Shown here in pieces: positions 52,901 through 62,100 of a stretch of DNA of 64,000 nucleotides; position 1 is the stretch's first letter; each line of letters opens with the position of its first letter. The notes under the pieces are model-generated. The model was not told the DNA's origin and did no database searches. It was given only the letters and a program-made list of their open reading frames with translations. The position numbers and the translations under genes are program-made. The stretch is from QHXW01 sp963847515 (GTDB lineage Bacteria > Acidobacteriota > Terriglobia > Bryobacterales > Bryobacteraceae), in assembly GCA_963847515.1 (NCBI GenBank), contig CAWKAA010000007.1, forward strand, positions 1,674,001 through 1,738,000, written 5' to 3'.

Positions 52901-53569
52901 ACCGCCAACGAGCGCCAGACCGGGACGCTGCCACTGCATTATCGGATTGAAGGTTACTGTACCAGCGACGTTACCGCTGCCCGTTCCCGGCACGCTACCT
53001 TGAATCGCCACCGGCCCACCGAACTTCTCGCTTCCACTAGTGATATCCAGCGCGTGCAACCGAAAGAACGCAACGCTGTTCTCATAGGTTTCGGCCACGA
53101 CGTACAATGTGTTGGACGCAGGGTCAATGACCGGGGTGGACGTGATGCCAATTTCTCCCACGAGGTCCTTGAAACTGTTAATGACCGAGGCGGGTAGCGA
53201 CGGGCCAAGGTTGACGTGCCACAGCGGAGCGGAAACGGCTGCAACATCCGCATCAAAAGCGTATACGCTATTGTGCTCCGTGCAGACATAAACTACGTTG
53301 TGGCCCCCCTGCCCAGGGATCGTTACGTTAGGGACATAGAGCGGCTGGGCGTAGATCTGGCCGTCGACGCTCCGCGAAAACAATTTTCCAAAGCTACTGA
53401 CGTTGACGTTGGAAGTGTTTAGGATGGTCTCGTTAGGATTGGATCCCGTCCGATTAAGGTCGTTGTGCTGGGTGGTTACCGAAACAGCAGCAAACGAAGT
53501 GCCCGAAGTGATAAGCAGCGACGAGAGACAAAAAACTCGCGCTAGTAAGATATCCCGTAGCCCACACAT
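49919..53569 (-). CDS. Secreted PQQ-propeller/Ig-repeat protein with duplicated modules
   Basis: A 1216-residue exported protein. The signal peptide is MCGLRDILLARVFCLSSLLITSGTSFA. Residues about 30-530 hold a PQQ-like beta-propeller (NVVYVCTEHNSVYAFDAD, GKVYVATFDSVLQVYG). After it come, in order, one Big_1-like Ig repeat (GGTPQSATVNTAFTTALQA...), a 175-residue beta-rich module (EGSLDWEHWDAVGTV...), two more Ig repeats, then a second near-identical copy of the module to the end. Propeller proteins of this kind are common as acidobacterial surface proteins; the role is likely adhesion or ligand binding and no catalytic site is visible. The ATG at 53569 begins the signal peptide; a TTG at 53608 is in frame. 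Confidence 0.75.
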   Translation of the reverse strand: MCGLRDILLARVFCLSSLLITSGTSFAAVSVTTQHNDLNRTGSNPNETILNTSNVNVSSFGKLFSRSVDGQIYAQPLYVPNVTIPGQGGHNVVYVCTEHNSVYAFDADVAAVSAPLWHVNLGPSLPASVINSFKDLVGEIGITSTPVIDPASNTLYVVAETYENSVAFFRLHALDITSGSEKFGGPVAIQGSVPGTGSGNVAGTVTFNPIMQWQRPGLALVGGNVYIAFGGHQDVSPYHGWVFGYSASTLQRVAVLNTSPDADASGVWQSGLGLTADTNGFLYLQTGNGLMDVNTGGTDYGDSVIKVNTSPNLAIADYFSPSNQAQLDASDTDLGSQGPLLIPGTSLGVGGAKDGRVFLWNRNNLTHFNSTDQIVQEWQASSGVLFGGNVFYNSTLYVWGSGDYLKAFAFNGSSFNLTPVSKSTFLISNSFPNTPAMSVSSNGATAGSGILWATYSINGSADGNAYPGILRAFDASNVSRELWNSTQNQSRDALGSWSKFNPPTIANGKVYVATFDSVLQVYGLLSSDTITPTGGTPQSATVNTAFTTALQATVRDASSNPVSGVVVTFTAPASGASGKFGSSETATATTNSSGVATAPTVTANGTAGSYMVTASASGASPATFSLTNNSSGGTTGGSLSGSGDSLATGANLTTEGSLDWEHWDAVGTVNRKAGVSAQLSAYTLVGSNSLGSYTNDPRPLSWTDGTPTASSTGNTHGLWSAGAGQGFTFTAPAGTTSRTLTVHVGGYQGNGTLTAHLSDGSAADFVDTTTVAAGQFDRNYRLTYNAASAGQTLKVTWVMVSGSGGNVTLNGIALTNSSSTPSSITATGGTPQSATVNAAFTTALQATVRDASSNPVSGVVVTFTAPASGASGKFGSSETATATTNSSGVATAPTVTANGTAGNYMVTASASGASPATFSLTNTAGAAASITATGGTPQSTTVNTAFTTALQATVRDASSNPVSGVVVTFTAPASGASGKFGSSATATAATNSSGVATAPTFTANGTAGSYSVTATVSGVSAPAIFSLTNNASGGTTGGSLRGSGDSLATGANLTTEGSLDWEHWDAVGTVNRKAGVSAQLSAYTLVGSNSLGSYTNDPRPLSWTDGTPTASSTGNKNGLWSGGAGHGFTFTAPAGTTSRTLTVHVGGYQGNGTLTAHLSDGSAADFVDTTTVAAGQFDRNYRLTYNAASAGQTLKVTWVMVSGSGGNVTLNGIALQ
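49927..50490. repeat. Long direct repeat, copy 1 (beta-rich module)
   Basis: About 564 bp repeated at 51130-51693 with very few differences, encoding the beta-rich module with DWEHWD. The two copies are offset by 1203 bp. Confidence 0.85.
50482..50783. repeat. Ig-like repeat unit, copy A
   Basis: One of three near-identical Ig-type repeat units in the propeller protein gene. Shared text includes TFTAPASGASGKFGSS at protein level. Confidence 0.75.
50802..51100. repeat. Ig-like repeat unit, copy B
   Basis: Second of three near-identical Ig-type units, offset about 318 bp from copy A. Confidence 0.75.
51130..51693. repeat. Long direct repeat, copy 2 (beta-rich module)
   Basis: Partner of 49927-50490. 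Near-identity at DNA level, not just protein level, indicates recent duplication or gene conversion. Confidence 0.85.
51684..51983. repeat. Ig-like repeat unit, copy C
   Basis: Third Ig-type unit, directly after the propeller. It is offset about 882 bp from copy B and separated from it by the beta-rich module. Confidence 0.75.
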
Positions 53570-54137
53570 CCGTTTAGGTATCGTCGCAAAGATATGATGA
53601 CCCGTCAATATGTCAGTTTCTAATAATGACTACTTACGCCTACCGACACACGGTTCTAGTACGATATAGAACGAAATGCCAGATGCCCTGCAAAGATGGG
53701 ATCTTTAGACTGCAATTTTCCCGGTAAGCGTTTGATTTTAGAAGCGAGCGAAGCGTGGTCATCTGCAATTGCGAGGATCTCTGGCCTGGTAGCAACCAGA
53801 TTAAAATGACCTAGTACTCCAGCGGTTGTAGCTTCGGCGCTTGTCTACTAATCCGCCGCCGGGCAGCCGGCGAAATCGCATATCAGCAAGTTGTTGCATT
53901 TATTGGCAGGCGGCAAGCGACACGAATCAAAGGAAATAATCTGCGCGGTCATGGATCCATTTCTTTTAGTTTGTAAAATCTTGCTCGGTCTGACGGCTCC
54001 GGAAGCCCATGCTCTTGGCGCGCGCCGTGCTCGCGAGAATGCATGCTTACAGCGGAGCTCAAGCCCAATTCCAACCGTGCTTTTCGGATAAACTCGATAT
54101 AGCATCGTACCCCGCTAGGGGTCTGGTTCTCGTATTG
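53570..54137. other. 568-bp divergent intergenic region
   Basis: Lies between the PQQ/Ig gene (minus) and the cytochrome c gene (plus). A small dyad GTTCTA/TAGAAC is at 53653-53658 with 53667-53672, 80 bp upstream of the PQQ/Ig gene. No gene was supported. Promoters for both neighbours should lie here but no clear -35/-10 pair was seen. Confidence 0.4.
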
Positions 54138-55880
54138 ATGATATCGACGCAAACAAGGAAAGTAGTAGTGTGGATTGGTGTGGTCGCCGAGTTTGCGCTG
54201 GGTTTGCTGGCTGTCGCTTCTGCCGGCGAGGGCACTGCGCCCACCTTCAACAAGGACGTGGCGCCAATACTATTCAAGAACTGCGTGAAGTGTCATCGTC
54301 CGGGGGAGATAGCATCGGCCGTGTCTTTCCTGTCGTATGACGCGGCGCGGCCATGGGCCAAGTCGATGAAGGAAAAAGTGCTGCTGCGCGAGATGCCGCC
54401 GTGGCCGGCGGACCCCAACGGCAGCTTGAAGTTTCGCAACGACGCACGGCTCAGCCGGCGGGACATAGACATGCTGGTGGCCTGGGTCAATGCGGGCGCC
54501 CCTAAAGGGAGCGATGCCGGCCTGCCGCCGGTGCCCGGCCTTGTGGAGGGCTGGCTCCATCCGAAGGGACTCGCACCGGACCTTGTCGTCTCGTTGCCTG
54601 GTGAGGTTCAGGCGCCGGCAAAGGGTGAAATCCCTTACACAAGGTACCTGGCCAAGCTGAATTTCTCTGAGGACAAGTGGGTCGTCGCCAGCCAGACACG
54701 CCCTGGCAATCGCGCCCTTGTACACCACATGGCGATCACCGAGTTGGCGCTAGACAACGGGGTGACACCTGCTGACCTTGATAAGTTCGCGCTGCTCGCC
54801 CGGCAGCTAGGAATTCCGAACCGTTTAAGCGCGGCGAGACCCGCAGTCACTGCTCCGGGAAATCCTGCACTGTTCGACATTCTGGGAGTGTACACGCCGG
54901 GCACGACTTTCGAGATGTACGGAAACGGGAGCGCCAAACTCCTGAAGGGCGGCACAAACTTGTACATCAACTTCAACATCCACTATCAAACCACCGGCAA
55001 GCCGGAAAAGGACCGGTCGATGATTGGCTTTTGGTTCCAGCCGGGACCACCGAAACATCAGCTGTTTCGGGTAGCCGCCTCGGGAGAAACCATCATCGCT
55101 GACGGCAGAGAATTGCTAACGGATATCCCAGGGAAGAAGGCCGAGGGCACCCGCATGGCGATTCCCCCGATTCCACCGTACGCAGAGAACTTTCCGCTAA
55201 TCGGAATAACGGCCTACACCGAGCCTGTGACGATTTACCAGTTCCAACCGCACGCGCACCTGCGTGGCAAGGACTTCACGTACGCAATTATCTATCCCGA
55301 TGGGCGCGAGGAAACGGTGCTCCGCGTGCCGAAATACGATTTCAACTGGCAACTGGCTTACGAACTCGAAACGCCGCTCAAGCTGCCGGCAGGCAGCAAG
55401 CTCGTCGTCACGGCCCATTACGACAATTCGCAGAAGAACAAGAATAACCCCAGCCCTGAAAAGGAAGTCTACTTTCGCGATGAGAACCAGAGCTGGGATG
55501 AAATGTTCACTCCGTTTATCCAGTACACGATCGACGGCCAGGATCTGACTAAGCCGGCGGAGGAACAGCGAGCGCAGACTGCCCTTGAGATCGCCGCGAT
55601 TGCCGGTTGCCTGGAGCGAGGTCCATCTCCAGGGTGGATACTGACCAGCGCTAGCGACCCTGTCGCGTCCAAGATCCAGGCGACATCGTCCGTAGCCCTA
55701 AAGGCCGCCGCCACCAACCCGTTGGGCAATCGACGGTACCAACTTCTAGGCGTAAGTGTCTTCAATCCGTCGGGTCACAAAGGGCAGAAGGTCGCGGTAA
55801 AGGGCGTTCTGATCAAGGATGCCGGAGAGATCCGCGTCAACGTTACGTCGCTACAGATGCTGGCCCCGACTTGTTTCTAG
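54138..55880 (+). CDS. Secreted cytochrome c/copper-monooxygenase-like protein
   Basis: A 580-residue exported protein. Signal segment VVVWIGVVAEFALGLLAVASAGE, then a haem-binding CVKCH at residues 49-53 in a short cytochrome c domain (APILFKNCVKCHRPGEIAS) and a helical RDIDMLVAWVNAGAPKG end. The rest resembles the copper type II ascorbate-dependent monooxygenase fold: FQPHAHLRGKDF (paired His near residue 371) and LVVTAHYDNSQKN. Such fusions are frequent in Acidobacteria and Planctomycetes; the substrate is unknown. The ATG at 54138 starts the exported segment; an upstream frame from 54009 has no support. Electron supply to the copper site through the haem is an inference. Confidence 0.78.
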   Translation: MISTQTRKVVVWIGVVAEFALGLLAVASAGEGTAPTFNKDVAPILFKNCVKCHRPGEIASAVSFLSYDAARPWAKSMKEKVLLREMPPWPADPNGSLKFRNDARLSRRDIDMLVAWVNAGAPKGSDAGLPPVPGLVEGWLHPKGLAPDLVVSLPGEVQAPAKGEIPYTRYLAKLNFSEDKWVVASQTRPGNRALVHHMAITELALDNGVTPADLDKFALLARQLGIPNRLSAARPAVTAPGNPALFDILGVYTPGTTFEMYGNGSAKLLKGGTNLYINFNIHYQTTGKPEKDRSMIGFWFQPGPPKHQLFRVAASGETIIADGRELLTDIPGKKAEGTRMAIPPIPPYAENFPLIGITAYTEPVTIYQFQPHAHLRGKDFTYAIIYPDGREETVLRVPKYDFNWQLAYELETPLKLPAGSKLVVTAHYDNSQKNKNNPSPEKEVYFRDENQSWDEMFTPFIQYTIDGQDLTKPAEEQRAQTALEIAAIAGCLERGPSPGWILTSASDPVASKIQATSSVALKAAATNPLGNRRYQLLGVSVFNPSGHKGQKVAVKGVLIKDAGEIRVNVTSLQMLAPTCF

Positions 55881-56193
55881 ACGTCGTTCGAGGAGCTAAA
55901 AGCGTCATCGATCGAATGGCCATGAGAACTGTGGCGTGGCAGACGGCGGCACCTGAGCACCGTTCACAAGTACCTGAAGCGAGCGTAGCGTTTTTCCTGA
56001 TTGTCGCCAGCGTGAACGAGCATGTGGTCAGTCTGGAAACACTTTCCGCGCTAGCCGGTGCACAGATGTGTCGTCTCTACTGACTGTGGGCGTTCTTCGA
56101 TCTTTTGCTGGCTCACTGTTGAAGCGTTCAGAGTGTCTTCAGGAGCCGGTCAGCGACCGGATTCAGCGCCGACAAGAGGTAAAGCCGCATGAG
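55881..56193. other. Convergent intergenic region with a hairpin
   Basis: 313 bp between the cytochrome gene (plus) and the PKS-NRPS (minus). A perfect CCGGTC/GACCGG hairpin lies at 56146-56160 with a three-base loop. It may help to terminate one or both transcripts, but no T-tract follows. On the minus strand a 20-codon frame with an ATG at 56190 begins three bases after the PKS-NRPS stop and ends at 56128; it is probably chance. Confidence 0.4.
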
Positions 56194-59100
56194 TCAGTTG
56201 CGTCCTGGCGTCGCCTCGCCGACCGGTCTCGTTACAGATTTTCCCCGGTACGGTACCCGAAACCGTTCGCGAGAGAGGGGGACGATCGGTTTCAACTTCG
56301 GCGTACGCTCACTCGACACCGGCGCCACGCTGGCTAGAGAAAGCGCTTCGATGGTGGGATTGCGCAGCACCTGTTGCACACTGATATCCAAACCTGCATG
56401 GTTAGCCCGGGCGGCAATCTGGAAGATCTGAATCGAATCAGCTCCCATCTCGAAAAGATTGTCATCGATACTGACGGTGTCGACCTGCAGCACTTCACAG
56501 AGGATGGCGTGTAAGGTCTGCTCGGTTCCGCTTCTGGGACTACGATTCGGTTTGGATGCGCGCGAGAGGCTTGGTTCAGGCAGAGCCTTCCGGTCGACCT
56601 TGCCGTTCGGATTCCGTGGCAGCGACTCCAGCACCATCACAGCCGACGGGATCATGTACGCCGGCAGGACCGCAGCTAACGCCCGCTTCAAGCTCTCGAC
56701 TTCGCAGCTCTGCTCGTCGTTGGGGGAGAGGTACGCTACCAGCCTCTTCGCATTACCTTCGCCGTGTGCGACAACCACCGCGTCTTTTACCTCCGGTTGT
56801 TGCATCAGCACATTCTCAATTTCGCCCAGTTCAATCCGGAATCCACGGATTTTCACCTGATAATCCAGCCGCCCTAAGAATTCGAGAGACCCGTCAGCTA
56901 GTGTGCGAACCAGATCGCCGGTGCGATACATTCTGTTGCCCGCGCGGTAAGGATCCTGCAGGAACTTCTCCCGCGTTAACTCCGGACGCTGGAAGTATCC
57001 ACGGGCCACGCCATCACCCCCGATGTACAGCTCGCCGGGAATGCCCAGAGGCACGGGTTGCGCGAACTGATCCAGTACATAGAATTGCGTGTTCGCTATG
57101 GGAGGTCCGATCCGCACGGGCGCTGGGCCTTCATTCACTCGAGAGATGGCGGACCAGATCGTGGTCTCGGTCGGACCGTACATGTTCCACAGCTCGCCCT
57201 CGGTATTCAACAGTTGGTCTGCCAGGTCTCGCGGTAGGGCTTCTCCGCCACACAGCATCTTGAACGACGGCTGCGGCTTCCATCCCGCCTCCAGCAGCAA
57301 GCGCCAGGTCGAGGGCGTTGCCTGCAGGACATTAGCGGCGCACTCCTGGATCAGCTCCGCTATGAGTGTCCCATTCGCAATCGACTCCCTAGGAGCAATC
57401 ACTACGCGCGCGCCGGAAACGAGCGGCAGCAGAATCTCTAAGCCCGCGATGTCGAACGAAAGGGTCGTCATGGCTAGCAGACGGTCACCCGGCTGAAACC
57501 CCAACTGCCGCTGCATCGACATCAGGAAATTGACAACCGAGCGATGCTGTATCTCCACACCTTTCGGTTTTCCGGTCGATCCGGATGTGTAGATCACGTA
57601 AGCTAAATCGTCCGGCGCAGCAGTCTGTTTCTTGCTGGATTTCTCGCGTGCAATGAGCGTCCGCTTCGAATCCATGCAAATGACGCGCCCCTTGAAGCCG
57701 GTCAATTCCAGCGCGGTGCGCTCTTGTGTGAGCAGCACCTTCGCGCCTGCGTCGCCAAGAATGAAGTCCAGCCGTTCTTGGGGGTGGGCCGGGTCCAGGG
57801 GCACATATGCGCCGCCCGTTTTCAGCACGCCCAAGATGGCAATGACCATCTCAACCGAGCGATCGAGACAAATCCCAACCAACTGGCCAGCGCCCACGCC
57901 TTGCTTCTGCAGGAATGCTGCCAGCTCCGCCGAGCGGGCTTGCAGTTCGCTATAGGTCAGCGTCTCGCGGCCAAACGTCACCGCCACTGCATTCGGAGTG
58001 CTTGCGGCCTGCCGCTCGAATAGTTCATGGACGCACGCGCTGGGATAGGCTGCGTCGGTCTGATTGCGGTCAAAGACCAGTTCTTGGATTTCCGCCGGCT
58101 GCAACAACGGCAGGCGCCGCACCGGCCGGTTCATATCTTGGGCAATGCCTTCCAGCAATGTCTCGTAGTGCCCTAGCCAGCGGCTGACGGTCACCTGGTC
58201 GAAAAGATCCGTGTTGTAGTCGCAGTCCATTACCAGGCCGTCATCGGATTCAACTATGTTGAGGAACAGCTCGAAATTCACATAGCGCTTCGCGCACGAG
58301 TCCATCTCCGCTTTGAGGCCCGCAAAATCAAGGCTCGCGCCCACGCGTTCGAGATTGAACTGGACTTCGATCAGTGGCAGCCGGCTGGGATCGCGCGGCA
58401 TACCAAGCTTCCGCACCAGCGTGCCGTAGGTGTAGGTCTGATGTTCGTAGGCATCCAGCAGCGTGGGCTTGCCGCGCGACAGAAACTGCGCGAACGTCTC
58501 GTCTTCTGCAAGCCGGGCGCGCAGCGGTAAGAAATTGACGCAGTGTCCGACCAGCGATTTGCCCTCCTCGAGCGGCTGCGCTGCAGCGGGGATGCCGACC
58601 ACAACGTCATCCTGCCCGGTCAGCCGCATCAGCAATCCCTGGAAGCCTGCCAGCAGCGTGGCGAACAGAGTGCATCCTTGCTTGGCCCCAGCCTTCTTCA
58701 GACTTTGGTGAAGATCCTTGCCGATTTTGCGCCGCGTGGTGGCGCCTGCGAAACCTTTCACGGCCGGTCGAGGCCGGTCGGTGGGTAGATCCAAGACGGG
58801 GGGGCGCTCGGCAAACTGCTGGAGCCAGTAACCTTCCACCGCGGACTGTTCCGGCGAACTGGCTTGCGACTGCTGCCTCGTGGCGTAGATGGCGAACGGC
58901 AGGACAGGATCGAGCTTCGCCACAGAATTGCGGAGCCTGGCCGTATACAGCTTGGCAACTTCGTCCAGAATGACATTGGCCGACCACCCGTCACACACGA
59001 TGTGGTGCGCCGTGAACAGCACCTTGTGCCGCTTTGGCGCCATCTGGACGATGCGCACGCGAACCAGCGGCCCCGCGCTCAAATCCAACGGGGTTTGTGC

Positions 59101-62100
59101 ATCTTCCTCCACCATCCGCCTGAATGCCGCTTCCACATTTTCTTCCCCGGATAAATCCACCGCCGGAATATTCAGCTTCAGCTCAGTCGCGAACTTTACC
59201 GTCTTTCCTGCGGAAGCGAACGTCGCGCGTAACGCATCATGCCGGTCGATCACGCCCTGGATCGACTCCCGCAAAACCGCCTCGTTCAACTCACCATTCA
59301 ACTCCAGCGTAAAGGCTTCGTTGTAGGAGCATGAAGCTTCCGGAGAAAGCTGCGCCGATAGCCAAATTTCCAGTTGCGCCTCGGTCAGTGGGGCTTCGCG
59401 CATCACTTCCGCAGGCGCGGTGCTGATAGCTTCGCCATCGGCATGCGGGAACATATCGCCCGCACGCATTTCCTCAACACTTTCCTCGAACGCTCGCACC
59501 ACGCGTTCAAGATCTGCGTCACTGTGCGCCGTGGTAAGGAAGCACGGGAATCCTTCCTGGATGTGGATGCCCTTCTCGCGCAGGTGATAGTACAGCAGGC
59601 TTCCGAATCGGAAGTCGCTCGGGAAACTAAAATAGAACACGCTGCCGAATGTCTCGATCCGCGCCGGCACATGATCGCGCTCGAATATCCGATTCAGCCG
59701 ATCGACGAGTGCAGCTGTCCGCGCCGTCAACCGCTTCTGCAACTCCGGTCCATTCGTTTTTAGATGCTCCAGCACCGCCTTAGCAGCCGCGAGAGCCAGC
59801 GGATGACGCACGAACGTTCCAGCGAAGAACGTGACCCCCACCTCGGGGACCGACGCGTCTCCGTACTGCCACATGCCGCCGTCCAGCGCGTCCATGAAAG
59901 CTGAACGGCCGGCCAGAACTCCGATCGGCATACCGCCGCCCAGGACTTTGCCGTACGTCACCAGGTCCGCCTTCACGTCGAACAGCGCCTGCACGCCGCC
60001 CGGGTGAACGCGGAAGCCCGTGACAATCTCGTCGATGATTAGCGCTGTGCCCGATGCTTCGGTGATTCTGCGCAGTTCGCGCAGAAATTCATGCGGTTGC
60101 AGCGCCGGATGCCGGCTTTGCACCGGTTCCACCAAAACCGCTGCGAGCTCGCCAGCATGCTCCCGGATGATATCGAGCGATTCCGGAGCGCCGTAATCCA
60201 GCACCATCACGTTCTGCACATTTTCTTGCGGAATGCCGGGGGCAATTGGGCCCGATCGAAGCGCCTGGGGCTTGCCGATCCTCTTCACCAGCACTTCGTC
60301 AAACGTGCCGTGGTAGGCCCCCGTAAAGAGAGCGATTTTCTTGCGCGCCGTCACCGTGCGCGCCACGCGCAAGGCTGCCATAACGGCTTCCGATCCGGTG
60401 TTGCAGAAAGTAACGCGCTCGACGCCGGTCAGCTCGCAGATCAATTCCGCCACTTCCCCCGCCAGCGGCGTCTGCGGGCCAATTTCGATTCCATCGCTCA
60501 ACTGCTTCGACACCGCTTGCGTGACGAACTCAGGCAGGTGGCCGAATGCCGTCGGCCCGAAGCCGTTCAGCAGGTCGATGTATTCGTTGCCGTCTACATC
60601 CCACAGCCGCGAGCCGTGCGACCGGTTCGTCACCAGGGGGTACACCATTTCCTTCCACTGCAACCGGAAACCCGAGGCCACGCGCGGATCGGCCAAAACC
60701 TTGCGGTACCGCTGCACTTGTCTCTTAGACTCCGCCGTACGCTTGGTGTAGCGCTCGATCAGAGCGTGCAAATGTGCTTCCTGCCGCGGCGTCAGACCTC
60801 CGGCCGCACCCTTCTGCACGGGCTTGTAAGGTCCAAAAGGTGTGAACTCCTTCTCCGGTTTCTGATCTTCTGCGGGCTCATGCGCGGCTGGCACGACCAC
60901 CGCGGCCGCACCCGGAATCGGCTGTGCGGTGATTGCCGTTACAGGAGACCCGGCGCCTCGCAAGACCTCCAACTGCCGGTTCATGAGGTCGGACATCGCC
61001 TTGAGCTGTTCGCGCACAATCTGGTCCATGGTGCTACCCTCGGGAACGCTCGAGGTAGCCACGGGCCGCTGGGCCGCAGCGGGTTTGACTGGTTCCGCCA
61101 TGTGCTCCGGAGGAAGCTGTTCATCCAGATACGTTGCCAGAGCGTCTACCGACGGGAGTTGATCGAGCAACTGCCGGAACGTGATCTTCGTGGAGAAACC
61201 GCTTTGCAGCGACTGTGTGACCTGCGTTAGAAACAACGAGTCGAACCCCAGCTCCAGGAACGTCGCGGTGGAGTCAATCTCCGCCGCTTCCATGCCCGAC
61301 AATTCTGCAAATATGTTGACCAATTTGCTGATAATCCTGCTCTTTCTTCCTCGATCTTCTGCGGGTTTCATGTCTGTTTTCTCTGGGGCGTCTTCTGGGG
61401 CAGGCGCCGCCTCCTCAGGCGGATCCTGTGCCGTGCTGGCCGCTTGGGCCACGATAACCGGCTCGGCCCAGTAGCGCTTTCGTTCGAATGGATATGTGGG
61501 CAACGAAATCCGGCTGAGCGATTCACCGGAATAGAAGTGCCTCCAGTCGATCTCGATCCCCGCCTCCCACAATCGTCCTAATGTGCCGTACAAAGTCGCC
61601 AGCCCGGAATGCTCCGAAGCCGGCTCGGGCAGGGAAGAGAGGATAATCTGATCGTCCTCCGCCCGTGCGTGCTGCCGCGCCAAAACCTGCAGCGTAGTGC
61701 CCGGTCCGATTTCCAACAAGACGCCGTTGGGATCGCCGCGCAGCGTCGCGATCGCGTCCGAGAATCGCACGGCCTGCCGGAAGTGCGATGCCCAATAAGA
61801 GGGATCGGTCGCTTGCCCGGCGGTGATCCACGTTCCCGTCACGCTTGAAAGATAAGGAATGGCCGGCGCATTGAGCTTCACTTTGCGAACAGCCTCTGTG
61901 AAGGGCTCCATGATAGGATCCATCATCGCCGAGTGAAACGCATGGGAAGTGTGAAGCCGCCGCGACATGATGCCGCGCTCTTTCAGCACACTTTCCAGAT
62001 TCGCGACCGCATCATGCGGACCGGAGACGACCGTCAGCATGGGCGCGTTCAGCGCAGCAATCGAGAGGTCCCCATTCAGCAGCGGCTGAATCTCAGCCTC

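Noticed and set aside
53891..54091. 66-codon plus-strand frame in the divergent region
   Set aside because: Hydrophobic start but no ribosome site or known domain; ends before the real cytochrome gene.
56128..56190. 20-codon frame directly after the PKS-NRPS stop
   Set aside because: Too short to support; part of it is the hairpin.
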